From the NCBI GenBank assembly GCA_018432615.1, contig JAHDSQ010000052.1, positions 1 to 37,148 of the forward strand: a stretch of 37,148 bases of DNA, in the 5' to 3' direction. A model generated the notes under the pieces. It was not told the DNA's origin. It saw nothing but the letters and a program-made list of their open reading frames with translations, and ran no database searches. A program made the translations under genes and the position numbers. Position 1 is the first letter of the stretch. Each line of letters opens with the position of its first letter. Shown here piece by piece: positions 7,796 to 15,717 of the stretch. Source of the stretch: Clostridia bacterium. GTDB lineage: Bacteria > Bacillota > Peptococcia > DRI-13 > SM3-B62.

Positions 7796-8629
7796 ATGAA
7801 AAAATTTGTCAGTATAGTATTACTTATTTTATTCACCTTAACACTTGGCGCTTGCACTTCGAACAATGAGGCGACAACAGGCCAGGATGGTTCCGGCAGC
7901 AATGCCCCGGTCGACGATTTAACTTATATCAAGGAAAAGGGTGAGCTTATCATTGGTATCACTCCATATGAACCGATGAACTACGAAGATAAAGAAGGGA
8001 AACTGGTCGGGTTTGATACAGAATATGCTGAGGCACTCTGTGCCAAACTCGGTGTTACGCCCGAGTTTATCTTCATCAACTGGGATACAAAAGAAATTGA
8101 GCTTAAGTCCAAAAACATCGACTGTATTTGGAACGGACTGACGGTCACGGAAGAACGTAAGGATAATATGGCCTTTACCAAACCCTATCTTATAAACGAG
8201 CAGGTTGTCGTTGTCCGTTCCTCCGATGCTGACAAGTATACGGACAAGGCGAGCCTTAAAGGTGTAAGTGTCGTCGCTGAGGCAGGTTCTGCAGGTCAAA
8301 CCGCGGTTGAGACCGATTTACCCGAGGCCGAATTTACCCCTGTCGATGCACAGACCAAGGCGTTGTTGGAAGTCAAGGCCGGTACTGCACAGGCGGCTGT
8401 CCTAGATGCTACGCTAGCTAATTCTATGACAGGGGCGGGTACGGATTACGATAACCTCACAGTCATAACAGGGTTAAACCTGACTTCTGAGGAATATGCA
8501 ATAGGTTTGCGTCTCGAAAGCACAGCTGTTGCCGAGTTCAACAAGATTACGAGTGAATTACTACAGGACGGAACGCTGGCTGAAATTGCCGAGAAATACG
8601 GACTGACGGAACGTCTAATCAACAAATAA
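7796..8629 (+). CDS. amino acid ABC transporter substrate-binding lipoprotein
   Basis: This 277-residue protein is the periplasmic-type binding protein of a polar amino acid importer, tethered to the membrane through C20 (TLTLGAC). The mature domain has family-3 solute-binding features: GELIIGITPYEPMNY, GFDTEYAEALCAKLG, WNGLTVTEERKDNMAFTKPY with the ligand arginine, and AIGLRLESTAV near the end. It begins a three-gene operon with its permease and ATPase. Substrate cannot be read with certainty; glutamine, cystine or another polar amino acid are likely. Confidence 0.92.
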   Translation: MKKFVSIVLLILFTLTLGACTSNNEATTGQDGSGSNAPVDDLTYIKEKGELIIGITPYEPMNYEDKEGKLVGFDTEYAEALCAKLGVTPEFIFINWDTKEIELKSKNIDCIWNGLTVTEERKDNMAFTKPYLINEQVVVVRSSDADKYTDKASLKGVSVVAEAGSAGQTAVETDLPEAEFTPVDAQTKALLEVKAGTAQAAVLDATLANSMTGAGTDYDNLTVITGLNLTSEEYAIGLRLESTAVAEFNKITSELLQDGTLAEIAEKYGLTERLINK

Positions 8630-8653
8630 ATTTTAAAGGATTGTGTCGCCGCC

Positions 8654-9301
8654 ATGAGTTTTGCCGTTATCACACAGACATTGCTGGAAGGTTTTCTGAT
8701 AACAATATTGATCTTCATCATAACCCTTGTCTTTGCTATCCCCCTTGGCCTGATAGTTTCCTTCGGGTCCATGAGCCGGATAGTGCCTTTGCGATGGCTG
8801 ACAAGGACCTTCGTTTGGATTATTCGCGGTACCCCGTTAATCCTACAGGTCATTATTGTCTTTTACGGGCCTGGTCTTATTTGGGGATGGACTGCTTTCC
8901 CGCGTCTGGAGGCTGTCTTAATTGCCTTTGTGATTAATTATGCGGCTTATTTTTCGGAGATCTACCGAAGCGGCATCGAAAGCATTCCGCGCGGTCAGTA
9001 TGAAGCCGCTCAGGTCCTCGGTATGACGAAGGCACAAATCTTTTTCAAGGTTATTCTGTTGCAGGTTATCAAGCGTATTGTTCCTCCGATGGCAAACGAA
9101 ATCATCACGCTCGTCAAGGATACTTCTTTGGCGCGCGTGATTGCCGTTCGGGAGATTATTATGGAGGCGGAAGATTTTATCAAGTCGGCAGCAATTATCT
9201 GGCCCTTGTTTTATACGGGTGTCTTTTACCTGCTGTTTTGCGGTATACTCACCTTGCTGTTCAATTATCTTGAACGCAGGCTCAGCTATTTTAAAGTTTA
9301 G
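8654..9301 (+). CDS. amino acid ABC transporter permease
   Basis: This 215-residue inner-membrane protein has about five membrane helices and the HisM/GlnP-type permease signature. The EAA loop that docks with the ATPase is visible as [21 protein letters not shown] around residues 115-135. RGTPLILQ near residue 60 is typical of the polar amino acid class. Only one permease gene is present, so it probably forms a homodimer. The ribosome site (AAGGATTG) is weak and 16 bases from the ATG, which hints at coupling to the gene before it. Confidence 0.93.
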   Translation: MSFAVITQTLLEGFLITILIFIITLVFAIPLGLIVSFGSMSRIVPLRWLTRTFVWIIRGTPLILQVIIVFYGPGLIWGWTAFPRLEAVLIAFVINYAAYFSEIYRSGIESIPRGQYEAAQVLGMTKAQIFFKVILLQVIKRIVPPMANEIITLVKDTSLARVIAVREIIMEAEDFIKSAAIIWPLFYTGVFYLLFCGILTLLFNYLERRLSYFKV

Positions 9302-9312
9302 GAGGAGCCCAC

Positions 9313-10095
9313 GTGTCTATTCTGGAGGTCAAAAACTTAAAAAAATCTTTCGGCTTGTCCATTGTCCTTGAAAACATCAGTTTTTCCCTGGACAAGGGCG
9401 AGTCCCTTGCTATTATCGGTTCGTCCGGCAGCGGCAAAACAACGCTTCTCAGATGCCTCAATTTCCTGGAGATACCTGATGCCGGTACGATTAATGTCGG
9501 CAGTGAGACTATATTTGACGGAAACAATCCGGCAACGCTTCCCGATAAGGAGATTCGCAAAAGAAGGCTCCATTTCGGGCTGGTTTTCCAGTCCTTCAAT
9601 CTGTTCCCGCAGTATACCGCTCTCAAAAATATAACGCTGGCCTGCGAACTGCTGGCCAAAGAAAGGTCGGATTACAAGGAAAACCGCAAGTCGATAATCG
9701 CTGATATCGAAAAAAAGGCCCGCACCCTGATGGACCAGGTGGGGCTATCCGGTAAGCTGGACTTTTACCCGCATCAGCTCTCGGGCGGGCAGCAACAGCG
9801 CGTTGCTATTGCTAGGGCTCTTGCATTAAACCCGGATATTCTCTGTTTTGATGAGCCTACATCCGCCCTTGACCCGGAGCTCACCGGCGAGGTTTTAAAG
9901 GTAATCAAGAGTCTGGCCGACAAGAGGATGACAATGGTTATCGTAACCCACGAGATGCAATTTGCCCGTGAGGTGTCCGATAAGGTTTTATTCATTGATA
10001 ACGGTATCATAGTTGAATACGGGACACCGGAGGAGATCTTCGTTAACCCGAGAGAGGAGCGCACAAAGCAGTTTTTGGAGCGCTATTCGGGGTAG
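9313..10095 (+). CDS. amino acid ABC transporter ATP-binding protein
   Basis: This 260-residue cytoplasmic ATPase powers the importer encoded just upstream. It has Walker [10 protein letters not shown] (36-44), a Q-loop (VFQSFNLFP), the signature LSGGQQQR, Walker B ILCFDEP followed by TSALDPE, and the switch histidine in VTHEMQFA. The GTG start at 9313 follows GGAGGAG. It closes the operon; no clear terminator follows before the polyferredoxin relic. Confidence 0.95.
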   Translation: MSILEVKNLKKSFGLSIVLENISFSLDKGESLAIIGSSGSGKTTLLRCLNFLEIPDAGTINVGSETIFDGNNPATLPDKEIRKRRLHFGLVFQSFNLFPQYTALKNITLACELLAKERSDYKENRKSIIADIEKKARTLMDQVGLSGKLDFYPHQLSGGQQQRVAIARALALNPDILCFDEPTSALDPELTGEVLKVIKSLADKRMTMVIVTHEMQFAREVSDKVLFIDNGIIVEYGTPEEIFVNPREERTKQFLERYSG

Positions 10096-10149
10096 ATAAC
10101 AAGTAGATGGCAACAACTATGGCAATAATTAATATTCGATAGCCCAATA

Positions 10150-10396
10150 TTCGATGTTTACAAAAGCAGAGGGATATTATGGGAGCCGAAACTGGGCTTG
10201 CTTGTGATACTGATTATGGCTAGTCTTACCGTATCCGCATTTTTCACAGGCAGGCACTGGTGCGGAAACGTCTGCCCTCATGGGAGTTTGTTTGATAAAA
10301 TTTTGTTTCCCATTGCGTGAAAAGCTGTCCTGTGGGTGTATTATCACTGGAAAACAAAAAACCTGCATAGAAATGAAGGTAATTGCCTTCATGTAA
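10150..10396 (+). pseudogene. relic of a membrane polyferredoxin (NapH/YccM-like)
   Basis: One frame gives YKSRGILWEPKLGLLVIL, then TGRHWCGNVCPHGSLFDKILFPIA, ending at a TGA near 10317. This is a transmembrane helix followed by the CxxxCP cysteine motif of NapH/YccM-type 4Fe-4S membrane proteins. After a shift of frame, CGCIITGKQKTCIEMK (about 10335-10380) resembles a decayed 4Fe-4S motif. No start codon or ribosome site remains. The gene has lost both ends. It fills the 313-base gap between the ABC operon and the convergent kinase-like gene. Confidence 0.6.
10371..10392 (-). terminator. weak hairpin after the kinase-like gene
   Basis: On the minus strand ATGAAGG and CCTTCAT form a seven-pair stem with a six-base loop, followed by TTTC and, a little later, six T residues. 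It could end the yedE operon. Confidence 0.35.
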
Positions 10397-10408
10397 GACC
10401 TAGAATAG

Positions 10409-11266
10409 CTAGTTCCCAAAGACTTCATGGAGGGCACGAGGAATTTGTTTAATAATCTCATTAATCTGTGTGGCCGGAGTCGGCTCAGCGTAAAAACCGG
10501 CTAAGCGGTTAACCAGGGCGGCATTGGCTGATGCCGTCTTTATTTCTATGCCTGAGGCAATCAAGGCAGAGACGATTCCCGTTAATGTATCACCGGTACC
10601 ACCTATTGGTTCAAGGGTTTCCACAATGGGGTCGTCTATTACAGAAATGACGCCATTTTTGTCGGCTACATAGTCTTTTGCTCCCTTAACGAGGAGATAA
10701 GAGGAAGCATTGTTGTGTTGATAGGCCCTTTTTATAAGGTCGAGAACAAGGTTCTCCTCATGCAGGATAAAGCCTCTGGTATAAAAGGGATGCGGGGCGT
10801 TTTCGTCAGCTAAATAGGCCAACTCACCGGCATCCGGTGTGAATAAATCAAAAAACGGGGCGTCGCCACCCATTTTGGCCACATACATAAAGCCCGCATC
10901 AGCTATTAAAATTGGCCTGTTAGGCATTTCTTCGATGGCTGCAGTGACCTTCTTAAAGAGACTTACGATAGGTTGAAAATAATGAAACGCCAAGGAGTGA
11001 AAAGACGTGTCGGCAATATTGTCTATTAGGTGTCTATAAAGATGCATAGATCCCTCACCGTCACCAATATCTCCTACTAAATAGCAGTAAGGCTCAGGTT
11101 TGTCCATATATTTTAGGGTTTCAATCGCTGCCGCTATCATAGCCGGTGTACCGCGGTTTACATTAATACGTTCATTTCCAATAAGAATATCGTTGCCTTC
11201 CAGGGAAACCCTACCGGAAAAAAGCGGGAAATTTGCTTCAGGGATTGTCCCCACTATGCCTAGCAT
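10409..11266 (-). CDS. YjeF-C/ribokinase-fold protein of the selenium locus
   Basis: This 285-residue protein has the nucleotide-binding fold shared by NAD(P)HX dehydratases and sugar kinases: TPDAGELAYLAD (143-154), LLVKGAKDYVAD (191-202) and GGTGDTLTGIVSAL (222-235), with D226 at the catalytic-base position. It lacks the epimerase half found in full YjeF. Its ATG overlaps the stop of the DUF3343 gene (ATGCTAG), so the two are translationally coupled. It is the last gene of the yedE operon. The substrate is unknown; a role in handling a selenium or sulfur carrier, or plain NAD(P)HX repair, are both possible. Confidence 0.65.
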   Translation of the reverse strand: MLGIVGTIPEANFPLFSGRVSLEGNDILIGNERINVNRGTPAMIAAAIETLKYMDKPEPYCYLVGDIGDGEGSMHLYRHLIDNIADTSFHSLAFHYFQPIVSLFKKVTAAIEEMPNRPILIADAGFMYVAKMGGDAPFFDLFTPDAGELAYLADENAPHPFYTRGFILHEENLVLDLIKRAYQHNNASSYLLVKGAKDYVADKNGVISVIDDPIVETLEPIGGTGDTLTGIVSALIASGIEIKTASANAALVNRLAGFYAEPTPATQINEIIKQIPRALHEVFGN

Positions 11267-11796
11267 ATTTCCACCATCCGATCGTAAGCGATTTGCAAAG
11301 CGTAAGCACAGAGGGTGTACCCCACATCTCTGGGCTGTGGAGCATTATGCAAGTGTTTGTTTACCATCTGCCCCGCCAGATAAGGAACATCAGGGCAACC
11401 GCCTCCCGATACATTAACAATCAGCTTTGTATCTCTCTCAACGGTTATCTTCATATTAGCGGCTCTCACCATCAGATATTTACCGTAATCCTTTTCATGA
11501 AGGAGACTGACGGGTTCCAGCAAAACACTGTTGACAGGGACAATCTGGATTGGTTCAATATTCACCTCAGTAAGACTTCTCCTGATAGACAACTCTTCTA
11601 TCAGGGGGAATTCTATGACCAAATCACAACCACTGCGTATATTCGGGGGCGGGCCCATTACCCTAATCTCCCATCCCCTGGCTTTTAGTGCGTTTTCCGC
11701 CCTAATGACTTCAGTGGTATTTTCAAAAACAAGTATCCCCCTGCCTTGGTTTTCAGAATTATGCTCCGGTTTCTTTTTGGTAAAAAGTTTGAACAT
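11260..11796 (-). CDS. long DUF3343 protein, putative selenium/sulfur carrier partner
   Basis: This 178-residue protein carries a DUF3343 domain at about residues 18-75 (GILVFENTTEVIRAENALKA, then GPPPNIRSGCDLVIEF). Such domains are usually about 80 residues and stand next to YedF/TusA-like proteins. Here a further 100 residues follow, with LIVNVSGGGCPDVPYLAG near residues 125-142 and a cysteine-containing helix at the end. C57 and C134 are candidate chalcogen carriers. The start follows AAAGGAAGG. It is 1 base from the TusA-like gene and overlaps the kinase-like gene. Function is inferred from neighbours only. Confidence 0.68.
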   Translation of the reverse strand: MFKLFTKKKPEHNSENQGRGILVFENTTEVIRAENALKARGWEIRVMGPPPNIRSGCDLVIEFPLIEELSIRRSLTEVNIEPIQIVPVNSVLLEPVSLLHEKDYGKYLMVRAANMKITVERDTKLIVNVSGGGCPDVPYLAGQMVNKHLHNAPQPRDVGYTLCAYALQIAYDRMVEIC

Positions 11797-11797
11797 G

Positions 11798-12019
11798 CTA
11801 GCCTTCCTTTCTTAAGATAAGCCTGTACCCATCACCTTCCGGTTGAATATCTGCTGTCTTCCAACCTTGAGCCGTGGCGGCGCGGCATACGTTTTCCCTT
11901 GAGGTTTCTGTATCCACTAAAATCACAAGCTCGCCACTTTTTTGTTTCTTTATTGCATTCAAGGTCAAAATAACCGGCTGGGGACATGAAAGCCCCTTGG
12001 CATCAATAATGTTCTCCAT
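11798..12019 (-). CDS. TusA/YedF-like sulfurtransferase
   Basis: This 73-residue protein has the SirA/TusA fold with the signature DAKGLSCPQPVILTLNAI. C12 in the CPxP motif would carry a persulfide or selenide. It matches the N-terminal domain of YedF and has no C-terminal extension; the DUF3343 gene next to it supplies the usual partner. It lies 13 bases after the yedE gene, behind GGAGGG. Delivery of sulfur or selenium taken up by YedE is the likely job. Confidence 0.85.
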   Translation of the reverse strand: MENIIDAKGLSCPQPVILTLNAIKKQKSGELVILVDTETSRENVCRAATAQGWKTADIQPEGDGYRLILRKEG

Positions 12020-12032
12020 ATCTATATCCCTC

Positions 12033-13115
12033 CTACATGCTTTCTCTCATTGTGAACCCAATTAAAAGACAGGATATTAAACCAACAAAGAGTGCAATTA
12101 TGCCCGCTGTTGTGGCTCCGGCACCGGAACTGGCCAGCCCGAAATTGTGGGCGAAGGCAGCACCGACAATCATTCCTATGACAAATAACGAGGCATCCCC
12201 ATCCCCTTCTCCCGATAAGAAAAGCTGACGACCGGGGCAGCCGCCGGCAAGGGTAAAGGCCAATCCCGCCAAGATCATACCGGCAAAGTTCCAGATATGC
12301 ATAGTGTGTGCCACAGGCTGATTGGCAAATCCGGGGTTAAACTGCTTGAGTGCCAGATTCGTGACAAAAGCGGCAACCGCTAAGCTCACTAAACCCACGA
12401 AAAGGTGGGTCTGCTTGAATAAAAGCAGGTCACGGATGGCGCCCATCGTACAGAAGCGGCTTCTTTGTGCTAAAAAGCCTATTATAAGTCCTACGACAAG
12501 AGAGATAATTAAAGGTGCGTGCAAGGCGCCCGGTCCTTCCACACTGTAGAAAATGATACCGCTTTTGCCCTCCCCCGGGAGCATTGGATTAAAGAATATT
12601 AGGATTAGAAAACCTAACATGATTATTGGGAAAATCCAACCTACTGATGTATAAGTCTTGTGACTTGACCCTAAATTATACCCGGATTTAAGGAATCTCG
12701 TGCCAATCCAGATGCCTGCGGCAAGACCGAGCAATCCTAAAACGGCATTGAAATCCCCGCCGGCAAGACGAAGTACTGCTCGCCAGGGGCAACCGAGGAA
12801 GATGAGGGCTCCGATCATCGCAAAAACGCCAAGGATAAAGCGGACAATTGGCGCAGAACCAAGCCGGGGCCTGAATTCCTTAAAAATATGTGCCGCCGCG
12901 AAAGAACCCAAAACAAAACCCATAATTTCCGGCCGCAGATACTGAACCACGGAAGCTCGGTGCAAACCAAGGGCTCCTGTGATATCACGCACAAAGCAGG
13001 CCACGCAAATACCCATATTTGCCGGGTTACCCCAAAATTGCAACAGCGAAGCCAAGACACCAATGGCAATGCCAACTCCGATGATGCCCCGTTTAGTTGC
13101 TAATACGTTGTTCAT
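12033..13115 (-). CDS. yedE: YedE/FdhT-type selenium-metabolism membrane protein
   Basis: This 360-residue inner-membrane protein has about nine to ten helices in two YeeE/YedE repeats. Conserved cysteine sites are present: NMGICVACFVRDI near residue 30, FLGCPWRAVLRLAGG, RSRFCTMGAIRDL and LAGGCPGRQL. The family is predicted to import a selenium or sulfur compound and lies beside selenium-carrier genes in many anaerobes. The ATG at 13113-13115 is chosen over an upstream ATG because AGGTGGTG precedes it. It is divergent from a LysR regulator gene 180 bases away that probably controls it. Confidence 0.9.
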   Translation of the reverse strand: MNNVLATKRGIIGVGIAIGVLASLLQFWGNPANMGICVACFVRDITGALGLHRASVVQYLRPEIMGFVLGSFAAAHIFKEFRPRLGSAPIVRFILGVFAMIGALIFLGCPWRAVLRLAGGDFNAVLGLLGLAAGIWIGTRFLKSGYNLGSSHKTYTSVGWIFPIIMLGFLILIFFNPMLPGEGKSGIIFYSVEGPGALHAPLIISLVVGLIIGFLAQRSRFCTMGAIRDLLLFKQTHLFVGLVSLAVAAFVTNLALKQFNPGFANQPVAHTMHIWNFAGMILAGLAFTLAGGCPGRQLFLSGEGDGDASLFVIGMIVGAAFAHNFGLASSGAGATTAGIIALFVGLISCLLIGFTMRESM

Positions 13116-13295
13116 TATTTCTAAACACCACCTGTTCCTAATTAAAAATGTAGTATAATATAAAAACAATAGATATAGCTAGATTATATTACTCTAAATC
13201 TTAAAACAGAAATTAATAATACTGATAACAAAGACCTCATTTATTACAATAGTTAATAACAGGGCAAATAATACGAGAACAGGTGAGGAGATTAA
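13116..13295. promoter_or_regulatory. shared intergenic control region of yedE and the LysR gene
   Basis: These 180 AT-rich bases separate two divergent genes, the standard arrangement for a LysR regulator and its target. I could not pick out a single convincing LysR box or paired promoter hexamers by eye. Confidence 0.4.
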
Positions 13296-14231
13296 ATGGA
13301 GTTCAAACAGGTGGAGAGCTTCGTTGCGGTCGCTCGAAAAAAGAGTTTTTCCAAAGCAGCGGACGCGTTATTTATGTCGCAGCCGGCTATTACCAGCAAC
13401 ATCCAGAAGCTGGAGAGAGAACTTGGAATTATATTGGTTAATAGAAAAAGCAAGAACATCACTTTAACGGAAGGCGGAAAAATCTTTTACCGCTATGCGG
13501 TGGAGATAATCAATATTTGTGCCCAAGCTGAGTACTCCCTTAGTGAATATAAAAGGAATATTAAGGGGACGATGGAGATCTATGCCAGCACAATACCGGA
13601 GCAGTATCTTCTTCCCTACATTGTTAAAGCCTTTAAGGAAGTTTATCCGCTGGTTCTTTTTTCTATTCGGCATAAAGACTCCAAGGAAGTAGTAGAGGAA
13701 ATTCTTTCAGGCAGAATTAATTTTGGATTCACTGGGGCAAAGTATTCTTCCGAAACTCTTGAATACATTGATTTTTATGATGACAGACTTGTGCTTATCA
13801 CTTCCCCCGAAAAACGATTCACTACAGATTCTGTTAGTATTAAGAGTTTAATAGGAGAAGATATTGTGCTGAGGGAAGAAGGTTCCGGCACAAGACTTCT
13901 GATTGAAAATGCTTTGAAAGAAAAGAATCTGGATATAAACATGTTTCGCTCCCAGACAATTAATGATAGTCTGGAGGCGATAAAAAAGATGGTGGCATTA
14001 AATGTTGGTATTAGTTTTGTGTCCGAGGTTGCTGTAAAAAGTGAAGTCGCCTCGGGGCAGCTGAATAAATATGAAATCAAGGATTTAGAACTTAACAGGC
14101 ATTTCAGCCTAGTTTATTGTAATAACAGATGTCTTTCCCCTCTTGAAGAAAAATTCAAGGATTTTGTTGCTGCTTGGAAATGGGATGGGGAGCTAAAAAA
14201 TATAAAGCTGGAGGAATGGCATAATGGCTAG
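13296..14231 (+). CDS. LysR-family regulator associated with selenium metabolism
   Basis: This 311-residue regulator has an N-terminal winged helix (residues 3-62, FSKAADALFMSQPAITSNIQKLE) and a two-lobe effector domain (about 90-300) with GRINFGFTGAK and LREEGSGTRLLIE typical of LysR sensors. Its position opposite yedE matches the selenium-associated LysR group known in Clostridia. The effector is unknown; a selenium or reduced sulfur compound is plausible. Its TAG stop overlaps the ATG of the thioesterase gene, so it heads a three-gene operon. GTGAGGAG precedes the start. Confidence 0.85.
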   Translation: MEFKQVESFVAVARKKSFSKAADALFMSQPAITSNIQKLERELGIILVNRKSKNITLTEGGKIFYRYAVEIINICAQAEYSLSEYKRNIKGTMEIYASTIPEQYLLPYIVKAFKEVYPLVLFSIRHKDSKEVVEEILSGRINFGFTGAKYSSETLEYIDFYDDRLVLITSPEKRFTTDSVSIKSLIGEDIVLREEGSGTRLLIENALKEKNLDINMFRSQTINDSLEAIKKMVALNVGISFVSEVAVKSEVASGQLNKYEIKDLELNRHFSLVYCNNRCLSPLEEKFKDFVAAWKWDGELKNIKLEEWHNG

Positions 14232-14712
14232 GGAAAAGGCAGTGCGGGAAACATATACCGAGTTAGCCCAGGTGATGTTGATTCACCAGGCCAATGCGGC
14301 AGGGAATATTCACGGTGGTGAGATTATGAAGCTGATGGATTCGGCTGCCGGGGTTTGTGCGATTAAACATTCTGGGAAAATTTGTGTAACTGCGCGTGTG
14401 GATGAATTGCAGTTTCACCGCCCGATTTACGTTGGTAATCTGGTTACCTGCACATCAAAGGTAGTGTATGTAGGTAAAAGCTCGATGGAAATATATGTTC
14501 TGGTCGAAGTGGAAGACGTGTCTAGCGGAAAGCCTCGGGAAAAAGCCTTATCAGGATACTTTACCATGGTAGCCATAGATAAGGACGGCAGGCCAACAGA
14601 GGTTCCCCGGCTCAAGATAGGGACCGAGGAAGAGCAAGCTTTATTTGAAGAAGGCAGAGCAAGATATCAAAGCTATAAGCTTAAAAGAGAAAAGGATAAA
14701 ATGGGAGAATGA
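14224..14712 (+). CDS. hotdog-fold acyl-CoA thioesterase
   Basis: This 162-residue protein belongs to the YciA/YkhA-type acyl-CoA thioesterases, which hydrolyse acyl-CoA to acid and CoA. GNIHGGEIMKLMDSAAGV (28-45) carries the catalytic aspartate D39. VDELQFHRPIYVGNLV and EIYVLVEVE complete the hotdog fold. It starts inside the end of the LysR gene (overlap ATGGCTAG) behind GGAGG, and its own stop overlaps the next gene. The link to selenium metabolism is by position only. Confidence 0.88.
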   Translation: MAREKAVRETYTELAQVMLIHQANAAGNIHGGEIMKLMDSAAGVCAIKHSGKICVTARVDELQFHRPIYVGNLVTCTSKVVYVGKSSMEIYVLVEVEDVSSGKPREKALSGYFTMVAIDKDGRPTEVPRLKIGTEEEQALFEEGRARYQSYKLKREKDKMGE

Positions 14713-14714
14713 TT

Positions 14715-15584
14715 ATGCGATACGTTGGAGATATTTATCGTCCGCCAAGTGAGGCAAACAGCTTAATTGTCCAGGCGACCATTGGCTGCTCCTACAATAA
14801 ATGCACCTTTTGTGATATGTACAAAGACAAAAGGTTTCGTCAGCGTCCGGTAGAGGATATTTTGGATGATCTGAGAATGGCACGAAGCTATTATCCCTAT
14901 GTGGAGAGGATTTTTCTGGCTGATGGAGACGCGTTGATTATGAAGACTGAAAGGATAATTGAAATCCTTGATACGATCAAGGATTTCTACCCTGAGTGCA
15001 AAAGGATAGCACTTTACGCTTCTCCGCAAAGTGTCCGTTTAAAGACAGATGAAGAACTCAAAACGTTGAAAGAGCATGGCCTGTATATTGCCTATCTCGG
15101 TTTGGAATCCGGCAATGAAGAAATCTTGGAGCTAGTAAATAAAGGGGAGACGGCTCAGGAAATTATCAAGGCCGGACAGCGTATTAGAAAGAGCGGAATT
15201 TTATCCTCGGTTACGGTAATCTCCGGACTGGGAGGAACGCAGCGCTGGCAACAGCATGCCATTGATACCGCTAAGGCGTTAAACGCAATGAACCCGGATT
15301 ATATAGGCCTTTTAACACTGATGGTGAGGGAAGGTACTCCCATGTATGAACAAGTAGACTCCGGAGTGATCGAACTATTATCCCCTTTCCAGATTGCGGA
15401 GGAAACACGGTTGTTGCTGGAGCACATGGATTCGCCGGGTAGTGTGTTTCGTATGAACCATGCCTCTAACTATCTTTCTTTGCGGGGTGTGCTCAACGAT
15501 GACAAGGCTGCGATGATTGCCCGTCTGGATGCGGCGATTGAGGGGAAAACTCATTTCAAGTGTGAAGAGTATCGTCTGCTGTAA
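14715..15584 (+). CDS. radical SAM protein of unknown substrate
   Basis: This 289-residue protein has a 4Fe-4S site at C25, C30 and C33 (GCSYNKCTFCDMY). The first gap is four residues, one more than the usual three. LADGDALIM, YLGLESGNEEIL and VISGLGG mark the later strands of the radical SAM barrel and the SAM-binding segments. I prefer the ATG at 14715 because GGGAG lies seven bases upstream; an ATG at 14709 overlaps the thioesterase stop but sits too close. There is no cobalamin or accessory cluster domain. It closes the LysR operon. Confidence 0.85.
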   Translation: MRYVGDIYRPPSEANSLIVQATIGCSYNKCTFCDMYKDKRFRQRPVEDILDDLRMARSYYPYVERIFLADGDALIMKTERIIEILDTIKDFYPECKRIALYASPQSVRLKTDEELKTLKEHGLYIAYLGLESGNEEILELVNKGETAQEIIKAGQRIRKSGILSSVTVISGLGGTQRWQQHAIDTAKALNAMNPDYIGLLTLMVREGTPMYEQVDSGVIELLSPFQIAEETRLLLEHMDSPGSVFRMNHASNYLSLRGVLNDDKAAMIARLDAAIEGKTHFKCEEYRLL

Positions 15585-15638
15585 TTTCTTCGCGTATTAT
15601 TGGTAGATGGAAGCTGGTGACCTGCTCTTTATTCACAG

Positions 15639-15700
15639 TCGATTTGTGCGATACTGGCAGTCATGGCATTGATAGTGTTGATGGCCCGAATGCTGACGGT
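15639..15700 (-). pseudogene. duplicated fragment of the guaA 3' region
   Basis: This 62-base block matches guaA positions 20111-20172 at about 54 of 62 bases and in the same orientation. It still reads VSIRAINTINAMTASIAQID in one frame, matching the GMP synthetase C-terminal segment. No other part of guaA is present. It lies just downstream of the ribonuclease J gene and is a relic of a second guaA or of a local duplication. Confidence 0.8.
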
Positions 15701-15717
15701 TTGAAAAAGGATTAAAG

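Noticed and set aside
10150-10396. The TGA near 10317 in the polyferredoxin relic as a selenocysteine codon, given the selenium locus next door.
   Set aside because: The sequence after the TGA in that frame is not protein-like, and better similarity continues in another frame.
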